Positions 33,137 to 42,011 of a stretch of 64,000 bases of DNA are shown one piece after another; position 1 is the first letter of the stretch; each line of letters begins with the position of its first letter. The notes under the pieces are model-generated. The model made no database searches. It had not been told where the DNA came from and saw nothing but the letters and a program-made list of their open reading frames with translations. The position numbers and the translations under genes were made by a program. Source of the DNA: Catellatospora vulcania (GTDB taxonomy: Bacteria > Actinomycetota > Actinomycetes > Mycobacteriales > Micromonosporaceae); contig NZ_ML769310.1 in the NCBI RefSeq assembly GCF_009720385.1, forward strand, positions 103,662 to 167,661, read 5' to 3'.

Positions 33137-33877
33137 ATGGGTCAGATCGCCGTTCGCGCCAGCCGACCGCTCGCCTTCGCCGTCGCGCCGATCCTGCTCG
33201 CGCAGGGTGTCCGGGTACGCCGCCGGACGCCCGTGCTGCCGGAGGCCGCCGGGGAACGCCACGGCGTCGAGGGCGATCCGGGCACGGAGCCGCTCGCCGT
33301 GCTGGTGCTCGGCGAGTCGACCGCCGCCGGGGTCGGCGTCCCCAGCCAGGCCGACGGGCTGGGCCCTGCGATCGCGAGCGGCCTAGCCCGGCACAGTGGC
33401 CGTCCCGTGACCTGGCGGGTCACCGCGCACACCGGGTTCAGCGCCCGCAAGACGCTGGCCCGGCTGGTGCCGCAACTGCCGGAGGAGACCTACGACGTCG
33501 TCGTGGTGGTGCTCGGCGTCAACGACATGCTGGAGATGCGCTCGGCCCGAGCCTGGCAGAACGACATCACGGCGCTGCTCGCCGCGCTGCGGCCGTACCT
33601 GCGCGCCGGTGGTCGTATCGTGCTCGCGGGCGTGCCGGACGTCGCCGGGTTCCCGACGCTGCCCCAGCCGACCCGCACCCTGCTGGCATTGCACGCCCGG
33701 CACCTCGACCGCCGCCTCGCCCACGCGGCCGCGAGCACGCCGTCGGCGGTGCACGTGCCCAGCCCGCGCATCGACGAACCCGGCCTGTTCGCCGAGGACG
33801 GCTTCCACCCGGGCGCGGCCGGCTACCGGAGGTGGGCGGCCCACCTCGTGGACGCGCTGACCACGCCGCAGAGTTAG
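33137..33877 (+). CDS. SGNH/GDSL-family hydrolase
   Basis: 246-residue esterase/lipase of the SGNH fold. Block I nucleophile Ser in VLGESTAAGVG, block II Gly within HTGFSARKT, block III Asn in VVLGVNDMLEM, and block V Asp-His in EDGFHPGAAGY. The N-terminal 20 residues are hydrophobic (PLAFAVAPILLAQGV) and may form a membrane anchor; a cleavable signal peptide is doubtful. Such enzymes deacylate lipids, peptidoglycan or carbohydrate esters; the substrate is unknown. The stop codon (TAG 33875) is part of the next gene's -10 element. Confidence 0.85.
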   Translation: MGQIAVRASRPLAFAVAPILLAQGVRVRRRTPVLPEAAGERHGVEGDPGTEPLAVLVLGESTAAGVGVPSQADGLGPAIASGLARHSGRPVTWRVTAHTGFSARKTLARLVPQLPEETYDVVVVVLGVNDMLEMRSARAWQNDITALLAALRPYLRAGGRIVLAGVPDVAGFPTLPQPTRTLLALHARHLDRRLAHAAASTPSAVHVPSPRIDEPGLFAEDGFHPGAAGYRRWAAHLVDALTTPQS

Positions 33878-33880
33878 CCT
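33875..33880 (+). promoter_or_regulatory. Leaderless -10 element TAGCCT
   Basis: Ends 6 bases before the ATG of the 11-codon ORF at 33887. It includes the stop codon of the upstream hydrolase gene. Confidence 0.4.
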
Positions 33881-33886
33881 GTGCGC

Positions 33887-33922
33887 ATGGTGACGGCGGC
33901 GGGAAGGCGGATCGGTGGCTGA
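33887..33922 (+). CDS. 11-residue leader peptide ORF before the YjbR-like gene
   Basis: MVTAAGRRIGG, beginning exactly where a leaderless transcript from TAGCCT (33875) should start and ending 8 bases inside the following gene, whose GTG is at 33915 in another frame. It could couple or attenuate translation of that gene. The two adjacent arginines (codons AGG and CGG) are the only unusual codons. Evidence is positional only. Confidence 0.35.
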   Translation: MVTAAGRRIGG

Positions 33923-34307
33923 CGCGGACGACGTACGCCGGCTGGCGCTCGCCCTGCCCGAGGTGACCGAGATCGACAGCGAGGGCTTCGACTTCCGGGT
34001 CGCGAACAAGGGGTTCGTCTGGTCCTACCCCGAGCGCCGGCCGGGCAGGCCGCGGGTCATCCGCACCGACATCGCGGTGCTGTACGTCGGTGACGAGTCG
34101 GAGAAGCAGGCCCTGCTGCTCGGCGAGCCCGAACTGTTCTTCACCACGCCCGGTTACGACGGGTTCCCGCTGGTGATGCTGCGGCTGCCCCGGGTGGACG
34201 TCGACCGGCTCACCGAACTGGTCACCGACGCGTGGCGCATGCGTGCCCCGGACGACCTGGCCGCGCTGCTCGACGAGACCGGCTCCTCGCGCCCGGGTCC
34301 GGGCTGA
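33915..34307 (+). CDS. MmcQ/YjbR-family protein
   Basis: 130 residues of the MmcQ/YjbR (CyaY-like fold) family: ADDVRRLALALPEVTEID at the start, VIRTDIAVLYVGDESEKQAL, then LFFTTPGYDGFPLVMLRL and the closing ELVTDAWRMRAPDDLAALL. Members bind DNA or act as unknown small cytoplasmic proteins; no enzyme activity is established. GTG start with GGGAAGG upstream, overlapping an 11-codon ORF. Followed after 5 bases by the WGR-domain gene, so they are probably co-transcribed. Confidence 0.82.
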   Translation: MADADDVRRLALALPEVTEIDSEGFDFRVANKGFVWSYPERRPGRPRVIRTDIAVLYVGDESEKQALLLGEPELFFTTPGYDGFPLVMLRLPRVDVDRLTELVTDAWRMRAPDDLAALLDETGSSRPGPG

Positions 34308-34312
34308 CGCCG

Positions 34313-35296
34313 ATGGCAGACTGGCGGCGTTTCGAACGCGGCGAAGGCGACGAGCGTGAGTTCTGGCAGATCCGGCAAGAGGGCATCCGTTGCTTCCTCA
34401 GCTGGGGCCGCGAGGGCGGACGGCCCACCGGGTCGACGACCGTGGCCCTGGACGAGCAGCATGCGCGGACGCACACCGAGAAGAAGATCAGAGAGCGGCT
34501 GCGCAAGGGTTTCGTGGAGGTCCCCGGCCCGCCCGCACCTGCCGGTGACCCGGACGCGCTCGTCGTGGACACCATCGCCGACGCGCAGACCAAGCCCGCC
34601 TTCGGGCTGGCCCGGCCGCAGTACCTGCCGGTGGACGGCTTCGCGGACGTCGTCTGCCACGCGAATGTCTGGCCCGACGCGCCCCACGGGAGCTTCCACC
34701 ACTACCTGGTCCTGAGTGACGGCGGCCGTCGCGCGGTCGGTTTCAACGTCCGCGAGTCGTCGCATTGCGCGGACCTGGTCGCGGCGTTCCTGGAGACCAT
34801 CGTGACCAGGCGTGACCTGGCTTTCGACGGACGGTCGCACCACAAGATCGCGCTGGCCCGCCCGGTCGGACCGTTCAGCCACGCGCTGGTGTGCTCACCG
34901 GCGCTGGGCGGGGCCGCGGCCGCGTACCCGGCGATCAGGTACCGGGTCGCCACCGCGTTCCCGATCCACGACTGCGAGATCGGCGACGCCGACACGGAGG
35001 GCTTCGTCGACGCGCGCATCCGCGGGCACGGTGCGTTGCCGTACTCCGATTGGGCGCGCGAGCCCCGTCCCGTCGTCGACCTGCGCTTCGACGTCCAGGG
35101 GCCGCGTGCCGTCCGCGACCGCACCTTCAAGGTGTACCCGCGCTTCCGGCTGGACGATCTCCTGCGCGACCTCGCCGATGCCGCGCCCGGGAGCTGGCTG
35201 GAGCTGCGGGGCTTCCGCGGCGCGGTTCGGCGCCTGACCCCGACGGACCTTCCCGGTGCCGGCGCCCTCGACCGTTTCCTGTTCGAGGGCGTCTGA
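34313..35296 (+). CDS. WGR-domain protein with unknown C-terminal region
   Basis: 327 residues. The first ~70 (WRRFERGEGDEREFWQIR, FLSWGREGGRPTGSTTV, EKKIRERLRKGFVEV) match the WGR domain known from PARPs and bacterial MolR-like proteins, a nucleic-acid-binding module. Residues 85-327 are not recognised; they contain several histidines (SFHHYLVLSD, RSHHKIALA) and short strands, without a clear catalytic motif. Cytoplasmic. The ATG is 5 bases after the YjbR-like stop. A DNA-associated role is inference from the WGR domain. Confidence 0.75.
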   Translation: MADWRRFERGEGDEREFWQIRQEGIRCFLSWGREGGRPTGSTTVALDEQHARTHTEKKIRERLRKGFVEVPGPPAPAGDPDALVVDTIADAQTKPAFGLARPQYLPVDGFADVVCHANVWPDAPHGSFHHYLVLSDGGRRAVGFNVRESSHCADLVAAFLETIVTRRDLAFDGRSHHKIALARPVGPFSHALVCSPALGGAAAAYPAIRYRVATAFPIHDCEIGDADTEGFVDARIRGHGALPYSDWAREPRPVVDLRFDVQGPRAVRDRTFKVYPRFRLDDLLRDLADAAPGSWLELRGFRGAVRRLTPTDLPGAGALDRFLFEGV

Positions 35297-35302
35297 CGGG
35301 CC

Positions 35303-35635
35303 CTACCGCGGCAAGGCTTCGTCGACGGCCGCCGCTCCGGCGACGCGGTGCACGGCCACCACGGCGCTGCGTGGCAGCGGCCCGTACACGTGCGGGAACA
35401 AGCCCCGGTCGCGGGACTCCTCCCAGCGCAGCGAATCGTCGACCGCCTGCGCGTCGACCGCCACCACGACGAGCTCCGGCTCGTTGCCGAACACCCGCGA
35501 CGCGGTGGCGGCGACCTGTTCGCGGGAGGACAGGTGGATGAACCCGGACTCGTGGTCGAACGGCGAGCCGTCGAACCGCCCGGCCCGTTCGAACGCCGCC
35601 CACTCCGACGGCAGCAGGATCTTGTAGATCAGCAC
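35303..35635 (-). CDS. DUF952-family protein
   Basis: 110 residues of DUF952: VLIYKILLPSEWAAFERAG at the start, FIHLSSREQVAATASRVFG, LRWEESRDRGLFPHVYGPL and VVAVHRV. The conserved E-S-R-D-R-G-L-F-P-H-(V/L)-Y block is intact. The fold resembles ADP-ribosyl-binding/transferase-like RNA 2'-phosphotransferases, but function is unknown. The GTG at 35635 gives the family N-terminus; longer frames add unrelated sequence. Convergent with the WGR gene (6-base gap), divergent from the acetyltransferase. Confidence 0.85.
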   Translation of the reverse strand: MLIYKILLPSEWAAFERAGRFDGSPFDHESGFIHLSSREQVAATASRVFGNEPELVVVAVDAQAVDDSLRWEESRDRGLFPHVYGPLPRSAVVAVHRVAGAAAVDEALPR

Positions 35636-35709
35636 CGCACCACCATGCCAGACGAGGCGGCACAGGTCGCCGTAGCATGGGCGGCGGCCTTCATCGGGGG
35701 AGCGGTCGG

Positions 35710-36261
35710 ATGGGATCAGTGACTTTGCGGGCGGCGTCGGCCGCTGACGCGCAGGCTGTCGCGACACTGCACGCCGACAGCTGGCGCCGCCACTACCGGG
35801 GCGCGTTCGCCGACGCGTTCCTCGACGGTGATGTCGTGGCAGACCGGCTGGCGGTCTGGGCGGGACGCCTGGGTTCGCCGAAGCCGGACCAGGTCACCAT
35901 CGTGGCCGACGTCGACGGTGAGCCCGTCGGGTTCGTGCACGTCGTGCTCGACGACGACGCCCGCTGGGGGTCGTTCATCGACAACCTGCACGTCACGGAT
36001 GCCCTGCGGCGCGGTGGGATCGGCTCGGCCCTGATCACGCGCGCGGCGCAGACCGTGGCCGGGCACGGCACGACCGGCGCGCTGTACCTGTGGGTCCTGG
36101 AGCAGAACACCGCCGCGCAGGCGTTCTACGTCGGGCACGGCGCCAGCCCGGTCGAGAGGGCGTACGCGGGCGAACCGGGCGGTGTGCCCGGACGGCTGAA
36201 CGGCAGCCCCGCGAAGCTGCGCATGTCCTGGGCGCACGCGCGCGACCTGCGCAAACGGTGA
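35710..36261 (+). CDS. GNAT-family N-acetyltransferase
   Basis: 183 residues of the acetyl-CoA-dependent GNAT fold: TLRAASAADAQAVATLHADSW at the start, VGFVHVVLDDD (strand 4), the acetyl-CoA-binding RRGGIGSALI loop, and LWVLEQNTAAQAFYVGHGA for the C-terminal strands. Substrate unknown. GGGGGAG lies before ATG 35710 and TAGCAT at 35673 is a likely -10. It is the last complete gene before a gene remnant at 36328. Confidence 0.87.
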   Translation: MGSVTLRAASAADAQAVATLHADSWRRHYRGAFADAFLDGDVVADRLAVWAGRLGSPKPDQVTIVADVDGEPVGFVHVVLDDDARWGSFIDNLHVTDALRRGGIGSALITRAAQTVAGHGTTGALYLWVLEQNTAAQAFYVGHGASPVERAYAGEPGGVPGRLNGSPAKLRMSWAHARDLRKR

Positions 36262-36327
36262 GCCTCAGTGGTGCTGCGGGATTCGCGGGGCGGCACGTGA
36301 CCCCGGCCGCTCCTACGATTGGCGCTC

Positions 36328-36405
36328 ATGGAGCACGAGCCGCTGTACGGCGGCAACCGCACCGGCCCGCGCCGGGGCGACCGTGGTGGGGCCGCCGACG
36401 GCTGA
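36328..36405 (+). pseudogene. Remnant of an aminoglycoside phosphotransferase-like gene
   Basis: A 25-codon frame MEHEPLYGGNRTGP... starts 8 bases after a TACGAT -10 (36314). The opening matches the usual N-terminus of actinobacterial APH-family kinases (LxGGNxTxxVVRVGxTVRRP, from memory). After GGNRTGP the family match continues in another frame as RAGATVVGPPTA, and beyond about 36410 nothing of the kinase is left. It therefore looks like the frameshifted 5' end of a deleted gene whose leaderless promoter survives. Confidence 0.4.
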
Positions 36406-36562
36406 CGGATGCGATCAAACGGAACGTTCGCGTCCGTGCGCGACGGTCCGTTATCACCGGTCGGGATCGGGCGGCACCGCAGGGGCCTGGTGGTGCTGTC
36501 GGTGGGCGAGGGCATGATGCCGCGGGGACGCGGCCGGCGCGTTCGCGGCACTGGGAGGCAAC

Positions 36563-37012
36563 ATGAGCGGGTCCGCCGGGACCGCGGCGCACACGTCCGC
36601 GTACGAAGAGCTTCAGGAGTTCCTGCTACGCCCGGAGGACGACGCCTACCCCGTGCACGAGGTGCGCGAATGCGTGTGCAAGGCGTGCGGTGGGCGGGCG
36701 TTCTCGGTCACCGTCATGGCCGAGGAGGAGGGTTCGGTACGCCGCACCTGCCTGGCCTGCGGCGTGCACGGGTTCATCGCCGACAGCGAGGACTTCTGGG
36801 ACGACGAGGGCGAGGTCGAGGTCTGCGGCTGCACGTGCGGGCACGAGGAGTTCACCGCGGCGGTCGGCTTCTCCCTGTACGAGGACGACGAGACGGACGA
36901 CGTCCGCTGGATCTACGTCGCACTGCGCTGCCAGGCCTGTGCCGAGATCGGCGTCTACGACGACTGGAAGGTCGGCTACGGCCCGTCCGGGATGCTCCTC
37001 GACCAGGTCTGA
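36563..37012 (+). CDS. Acidic protein with two CxxC zinc-ribbon-like pairs of knuckles
   Basis: 149 residues, family unknown. Cysteines fall in four clusters: C37/C39/C42 (CVCKACGG), C63/C66 (CLACG), C88/C90/C92 (CGCTCG) and C123/C126 (CQAC). Clusters 1+2 and 3+4 are 20-30 residues apart, as in two successive zinc ribbons. The sequence between is very acidic (YEDDETDDVRW, DFWDDEGEVEV). No helix-turn-helix or membrane segment. GGGAGG precedes ATG 36563. It may bind a partner protein or nucleic acid, but nothing nearby indicates the pathway. Confidence 0.75.
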   Translation: MSGSAGTAAHTSAYEELQEFLLRPEDDAYPVHEVRECVCKACGGRAFSVTVMAEEEGSVRRTCLACGVHGFIADSEDFWDDEGEVEVCGCTCGHEEFTAAVGFSLYEDDETDDVRWIYVALRCQACAEIGVYDDWKVGYGPSGMLLDQV

Positions 37013-37038
37013 CCTGCCGGAACCCTGAAACACGAGGG

Positions 37039-37074
37039 CCTGCCGCGGCATCGGTGCGTCGATGCCGCGGCAGG
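37039..37074. terminator. Hairpin between convergent genes
   Basis: 15-base perfect arms CCTGCCGCGGCATCG and CGATGCCGCGGCAGG around a 6-base loop; 27 bases after the zinc-ribbon gene and 12 bases from the stop of the convergent EF-hand gene. Confidence 0.7.
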
Positions 37075-37085
37075 CGTGCTTCGGG

Positions 37086-37631
37086 TCAGACCCGGCCGAA
37101 GAACCAGTTGCCCGGGGCGGTCTCGTCGGCGCCGATGTAGAACTGGCGTACGCCGAGCATGAGCTCCTCGATGGTGAGGTAGCCGTCCTCGTCGGCGTCG
37201 AGTTTGTCGAATGCCAGGTTGATCTCGCCGACCGGCGTGCCGAAGGCCCGCTGCATGGTGGCGAACTCGTCCCGGCTGACCCGCCCGTCGTCGTCGGTGT
37301 CGGCCAGGTGCAGCACGGCCAGCGCGCCGGGACGGAAGCTGCGGTCGAAGGCGTCGCCGTGCACGAACGCCTCGGTGAATCCCTGACGCCACTCCTGCGG
37401 GCTGAGCTTCTGGTCGTGGTCGACGTCGAGGGCCTTGGCCAGCTCCTGCCAGAAGGTGGCGAAGTCCTCGGCGATCCGCTGCGCCTTCGGCGCGTCGTGC
37501 GCGGTGCCGAATTCCGCCAGCAGGCGTACCCCGAGATTGTTGAGGTCCTGCTGCTCGACGTAGCCGCTGCGGTCGGCGTCGAGGTGGCCGAAGGCCTTGT
37601 CCAATTTGCGGAGCTGCATCTCAGTAGCCAT
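37086..37631 (-). CDS. EF-hand calcium-binding protein (calerythrin-like)
   Basis: 181 residues with four EF-hand loops: DADRSGYVEQQD (18-29), DVDHDQKLSPQE (69-80), DTDDDGRVSRDE (111-122) and DADEDGYLTIEE (145-156). All have acidic residues at positions 1, 3, 5 and 12 except loop 1, where position 5 is Ser and position 12 Asp. This is the layout of the actinobacterial calerythrin/sarcoplasmic-like proteins, thought to be intracellular calcium buffers or sensors. A 19-codon upstream ORF overlaps the start, so translation may be coupled; ATG 37619 (MQLRKL) is an alternative start. Confidence 0.9.
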   Translation of the reverse strand: MATEMQLRKLDKAFGHLDADRSGYVEQQDLNNLGVRLLAEFGTAHDAPKAQRIAEDFATFWQELAKALDVDHDQKLSPQEWRQGFTEAFVHGDAFDRSFRPGALAVLHLADTDDDGRVSRDEFATMQRAFGTPVGEINLAFDKLDADEDGYLTIEELMLGVRQFYIGADETAPGNWFFGRV

Positions 37632-37677
37632 ACCCGAAATCTATGGGGTATCCCTGCATAAAGTCGATATCGGGCAT
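37621..37677 (-). CDS. 18-residue upstream ORF of the EF-hand gene
   Basis: MPDIDFMQGYPIDFGYGY, with its stop codon 8 bases inside the EF-hand gene. The region is AT-rich compared with surroundings. The peptide is aromatic and acidic; it resembles neither a signal nor a known leader. It may be a translational leader or simply a chance frame. Confidence 0.3.
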   Translation of the reverse strand: MPDIDFMQGYPIDFGYGY

Positions 37678-37678
37678 A

Positions 37679-37699
37679 CACACTTCATTCGGAAGTGTG
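37679..37699. promoter_or_regulatory. Inverted repeat CACACTTC-N5-GAAGTGTG
   Basis: Perfect 8-base arms with centre attcg, about 50 bases upstream of the EF-hand start and directly before the 18-residue ORF. Place and symmetry suit an operator in the EF-hand gene's promoter. Confidence 0.45.
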
Positions 37700-37793
37700 G
37701 CGGTGCTTGACCAGCTCGACGTGCAGAAAGTCGATTGCCGCGGGCGGCCCGCGCCACCGATGATCCCTGCCGTGCGAAGTCGAGCGGAGCAGG

Positions 37794-38480
37794 GTGGACG
37801 GTGGTGACGACGTGGTGACACGCCTGGCCGGGCGTGCGTGGCCGGTGCTGGTGAGCACGGTCCGGCTCGGGGATCACCGCTATCGGGTCGTCCGCCCCGC
37901 CCGGCCGCCGGTGTTCGCCGCTCTTCGCGAGGGCCGCCTCGGCGCGCAGTTCTGCGTGGACAAGCATTCGGCGGCGATGTTCGCGCTGGCCTGGGGACTG
38001 GCCGCCCGGTCCCCGCACACCATCGTCCACCTGCCGTTGCGGGCGTCGGCCGCAGTTGATCCCTGCAGCTGGTGGGGCCGCCCGCTCGACCTGGTGCTGC
38101 TGCACCACAGCCTGGCGTTCCCGCCCTCGCGGTGGAAGGAGGTCCGCGCCCGGCTCGGCGCGGGCAGGCCGCACACCGTCACCCTGCCGGCCGGGACGTG
38201 GCCGAGCCGCCCGGTCGCCGACCATCGCCGGACCTGGCACCAGGAATACCGTGACCACCTGCTGTGGTCGATCGCCGCCGACACACTGGTGCTGACCGGC
38301 AGCCGGGAGGCCTACGAGCTGCGCGCCGAGCAGATCCGCGAGCTGGCCGAGGACTGCCCGGCGCACCGCGCGAAGACCCCGGACGCGCACTGCTGCGCCG
38401 AGATCCCGATGGGTGGCAGCCGCCGCTTCCCGCAGGTACACCGCCCCTACGCCGAACTGCACGCCCAGTACTGCCGTTGA
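37794..38480 (+). CDS. Hypothetical protein, 228 residues
   Basis: No family recognised. The sequence is basic and compact, with several His/Trp-rich stretches (LVLLHHSLAFPPSRWKE, HRRTWHQEYRDHLLW), a cysteine pair near the end (DAHCCAEIPMG) and the final YAELHAQYCR. No signal peptide, membrane helix or repeats. GTG 37794 has GGAGCAGG upstream; GTG 37812 and GTG 37815 are also possible. It stands alone, convergent with an aldo/keto reductase gene. The codon pattern (strong G/C in third positions) supports a real protein. Confidence 0.6.
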   Translation: MDGGDDVVTRLAGRAWPVLVSTVRLGDHRYRVVRPARPPVFAALREGRLGAQFCVDKHSAAMFALAWGLAARSPHTIVHLPLRASAAVDPCSWWGRPLDLVLLHHSLAFPPSRWKEVRARLGAGRPHTVTLPAGTWPSRPVADHRRTWHQEYRDHLLWSIAADTLVLTGSREAYELRAEQIRELAEDCPAHRAKTPDAHCCAEIPMGGSRRFPQVHRPYAELHAQYCR

Positions 38481-38501
38481 CCGCCGCCCGAGCCGACCGG
38501 T

Positions 38502-39731
<1,230 letters not shown>

Positions 39732-39811
39732 CTACATGTCGGGCCTACCTCGCAAAGGCGAGAGCGTTGTCACCCGTGCCGAACAGTCCCAGCAGAGAGG
39801 ACCTGCACGCA

Positions 39812-41713
39812 ATGATGAGCACGAGTCCCGGCAGTGCCACGGCGGCGCCGTCCCCGGGCCGCCACGGCGTACGCCGGAAGCTGACGCTCGGCCTGACGAC
39901 GGCGCTCGCCGCGGTCGTCGTGGTCGCGGGCAGCACCGCACCGGCCGCCGCCGCGACCCCGCCGTCCCTCGGCGCGCCGAACTTCGGGGCGAACGTCACC
40001 GTCTTCGACCCGAGCATGCCGGTCAGCCAGATCCAGGCCACCCTGGACGCGACGCACACGGCACAGGTCGACAACGAGATGGGCGCCAACCGGTACGCGT
40101 TCCTGTTCAAGCCGGGCACCTACGGCACCGCTGAGCAGCCGCTCCAGATCAAGGTGGGCTACTACACCGAGATCGCGGGCCTGGGCGCGTCGCCGACCGA
40201 CGTGGTGATCAACGGAAAGGTCGAGGTCTACAACCGCTGCCTGGCCGACGGCGGCACCAGCAACTGCCTCGCCCTGGTCAACTTCTGGCGCACCCTGTCC
40301 AACCTGACGATCAATGTCAACTCCGCCGGCCAGGACGGCTGCCGTGGCTCGGCGAACTTCTGGGGTGTGTCGCAGGCGGTCTCGATGCGCCGGCTCAACA
40401 TCACCGGTGCGAACCTGTCCCTGATGGACTACTGCACGGCCGGACCGCAGTACGCCAGCGGCGGTTTCATCGCCGACTCGAAGCTGCCGTTCGTCGTCAG
40501 CGGCTCGCAGCAGCAGTGGCTGACCCGTAACAGCCAGGTCGACGGCTGGTCCAACGGCGTGTGGAACCAGGTGTTCACCGGTGTGGTCGGCGCGCCGACC
40601 GACGAGGCGTTCCCGAACCCGCCGTACACCACGCTGGACACCACCCCGGTCAGCCGGGAGAAGCCGTACCTGTTCCTGGACGCGCAGGGCAAGTACCAGG
40701 TGCGGGTGCCGTCGGCGAAGTTCGACAGCAGCGGCGTCTCGTGGGCGGACGGCCTGACCGCGGGCCGCACCGTGCCGCTGAGCGACTTCTACGTGGCCAA
40801 GCCGGGCGACTCCGTCACGAAGATCAACGTGGCGCTCGCGCTCGGTAAGAACCTGCTGCTCACCCCGGGTGTGTACGACATCGCCCGGAGCATCGAGGTC
40901 TGGCGCCCCGACACCGTGGTGCTGGGTCTGGGCCAGGCGACGCTGACCGCGGTCAACGGCTCGGTGCCGCTCGACGTCGCCGACGTGCCCGGCGTCATCA
41001 TCGCCGGCGTCACGATCGACGCGGGTCTCAAGGAGTCCCCGGTGCTGCTGCGGGTCGGCCGCAAGCACAACTTCCTGCGCTGGTCGCAGGCGAGCAACCC
41101 GACCACGCTGTCCGACGTGTACTTCCGCGTCGGCGGCCCGCACGTCGGCAAGGCCGACATCGCGCTGGAGGTCAACAGCGACAACGTGCTCATCGACCAC
41201 ACCTGGGTGTGGCGCGGCGACCACGGCGTGGAGGGCTTCACCGACACCGAGCGGTGGAACACCAACACCGGTCGGTACGGGGCGGTCGTCAACGGTGACA
41301 ACGTCAACGCCAACGGGCTGTTCGTCGAGCACTTCCAGAAGTACAACACCGTCTGGAACGGCGAGAACGGCCGCACCATCCTGTACCAGAACGAGCTGCC
41401 GTACGACCCGCCGACGCAGGCCGACTGGATGAACGGCGCGGTCGAGGGCTACGCCGGTTACAAGGTCGGGGACCACGTGCGCACGCACACCCTCTACGGC
41501 GGCGGCGTGTACGTGTTCAACCAGAACAACCCGTCCATCCACACCGAGAACGGCTTCGAGGTGCCGAACCGTCCCGGTGTGCAGCTGCACCACGTGATGA
41601 CCGTCAACCTCAGCGCCGGCACCATCGACCACGTGGTCAACGGGCTCGGCGACCCGGCTGACACGACCCGCATCGGCTCGCCGGTGTACGTCACGCAGTA
41701 CCCGGCCCCGTAA
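39812..41713 (+). CDS. Secreted beta-helix protein, GH55-like (often mislabelled adenylyl cyclase)
   Basis: 633-residue exported protein. A long Sec signal (RRKLTLGLTTALAAVVVVAG, cleavage near APAAAA-TP) precedes a two-part right-handed beta-helix: first half from PNFGANVTVFDPSMPVSQIQ, second from KINVALALGKNLLLTPGVYD. The layout, VLIDHTWVWRGDHGVE and the final Asn/Trp-rich region agree with actinomycete GH55-like proteins; GH55 enzymes release glucose from beta-1,3-glucan. I recognise the family by overall pattern and not by a proven catalytic residue. ATG 39812 with GAGAGGA 12 bases upstream. A LacI-type operator precedes it, consistent with sugar control. Confidence 0.75.
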   Translation: MMSTSPGSATAAPSPGRHGVRRKLTLGLTTALAAVVVVAGSTAPAAAATPPSLGAPNFGANVTVFDPSMPVSQIQATLDATHTAQVDNEMGANRYAFLFKPGTYGTAEQPLQIKVGYYTEIAGLGASPTDVVINGKVEVYNRCLADGGTSNCLALVNFWRTLSNLTINVNSAGQDGCRGSANFWGVSQAVSMRRLNITGANLSLMDYCTAGPQYASGGFIADSKLPFVVSGSQQQWLTRNSQVDGWSNGVWNQVFTGVVGAPTDEAFPNPPYTTLDTTPVSREKPYLFLDAQGKYQVRVPSAKFDSSGVSWADGLTAGRTVPLSDFYVAKPGDSVTKINVALALGKNLLLTPGVYDIARSIEVWRPDTVVLGLGQATLTAVNGSVPLDVADVPGVIIAGVTIDAGLKESPVLLRVGRKHNFLRWSQASNPTTLSDVYFRVGGPHVGKADIALEVNSDNVLIDHTWVWRGDHGVEGFTDTERWNTNTGRYGAVVNGDNVNANGLFVEHFQKYNTVWNGENGRTILYQNELPYDPPTQADWMNGAVEGYAGYKVGDHVRTHTLYGGGVYVFNQNNPSIHTENGFEVPNRPGVQLHHVMTVNLSAGTIDHVVNGLGDPADTTRIGSPVYVTQYPAP

Positions 41714-41728
41714 CACGGGAGCCGTACG

Positions 41729-41766
41729 CCGCGGCCGGTCCGGGGTTCGTCCCGGGCCGGCCGCGG
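41729..41766. terminator. Hairpin terminator after the beta-helix gene
   Basis: 16-base arms CCGCGGCCGGTCCGGG and CCCGGGCCGGCCGCGG (one wobble pair) with a 6-base loop, 15 bases after the stop. The remaining ~245 bases before the next gene show no further feature. Confidence 0.7.
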
Positions 41767-42011
41767 TCGTGTCTCCCGCGCCTGCCGGACCCGCTCTACG
41801 ATCGGCTCCTCACCCTGCGCTGGTGAGCCTGCCGAACCGCACGCCGCCGATGCCGTAGCCGCCCGCTGTCCGGGCCGACCTCCACGGTGGAGGCCTGCGA
41901 CGCGGGCGGTCGTCGCGGAGGCTGTCCGCAACCGGACCGATGGATGGCGTACGCCGGGCGTGCGCCGACCATGGAGTGCGTCCACTTCGGTGCGGGGAAC
42001 GGGGACCAGCC

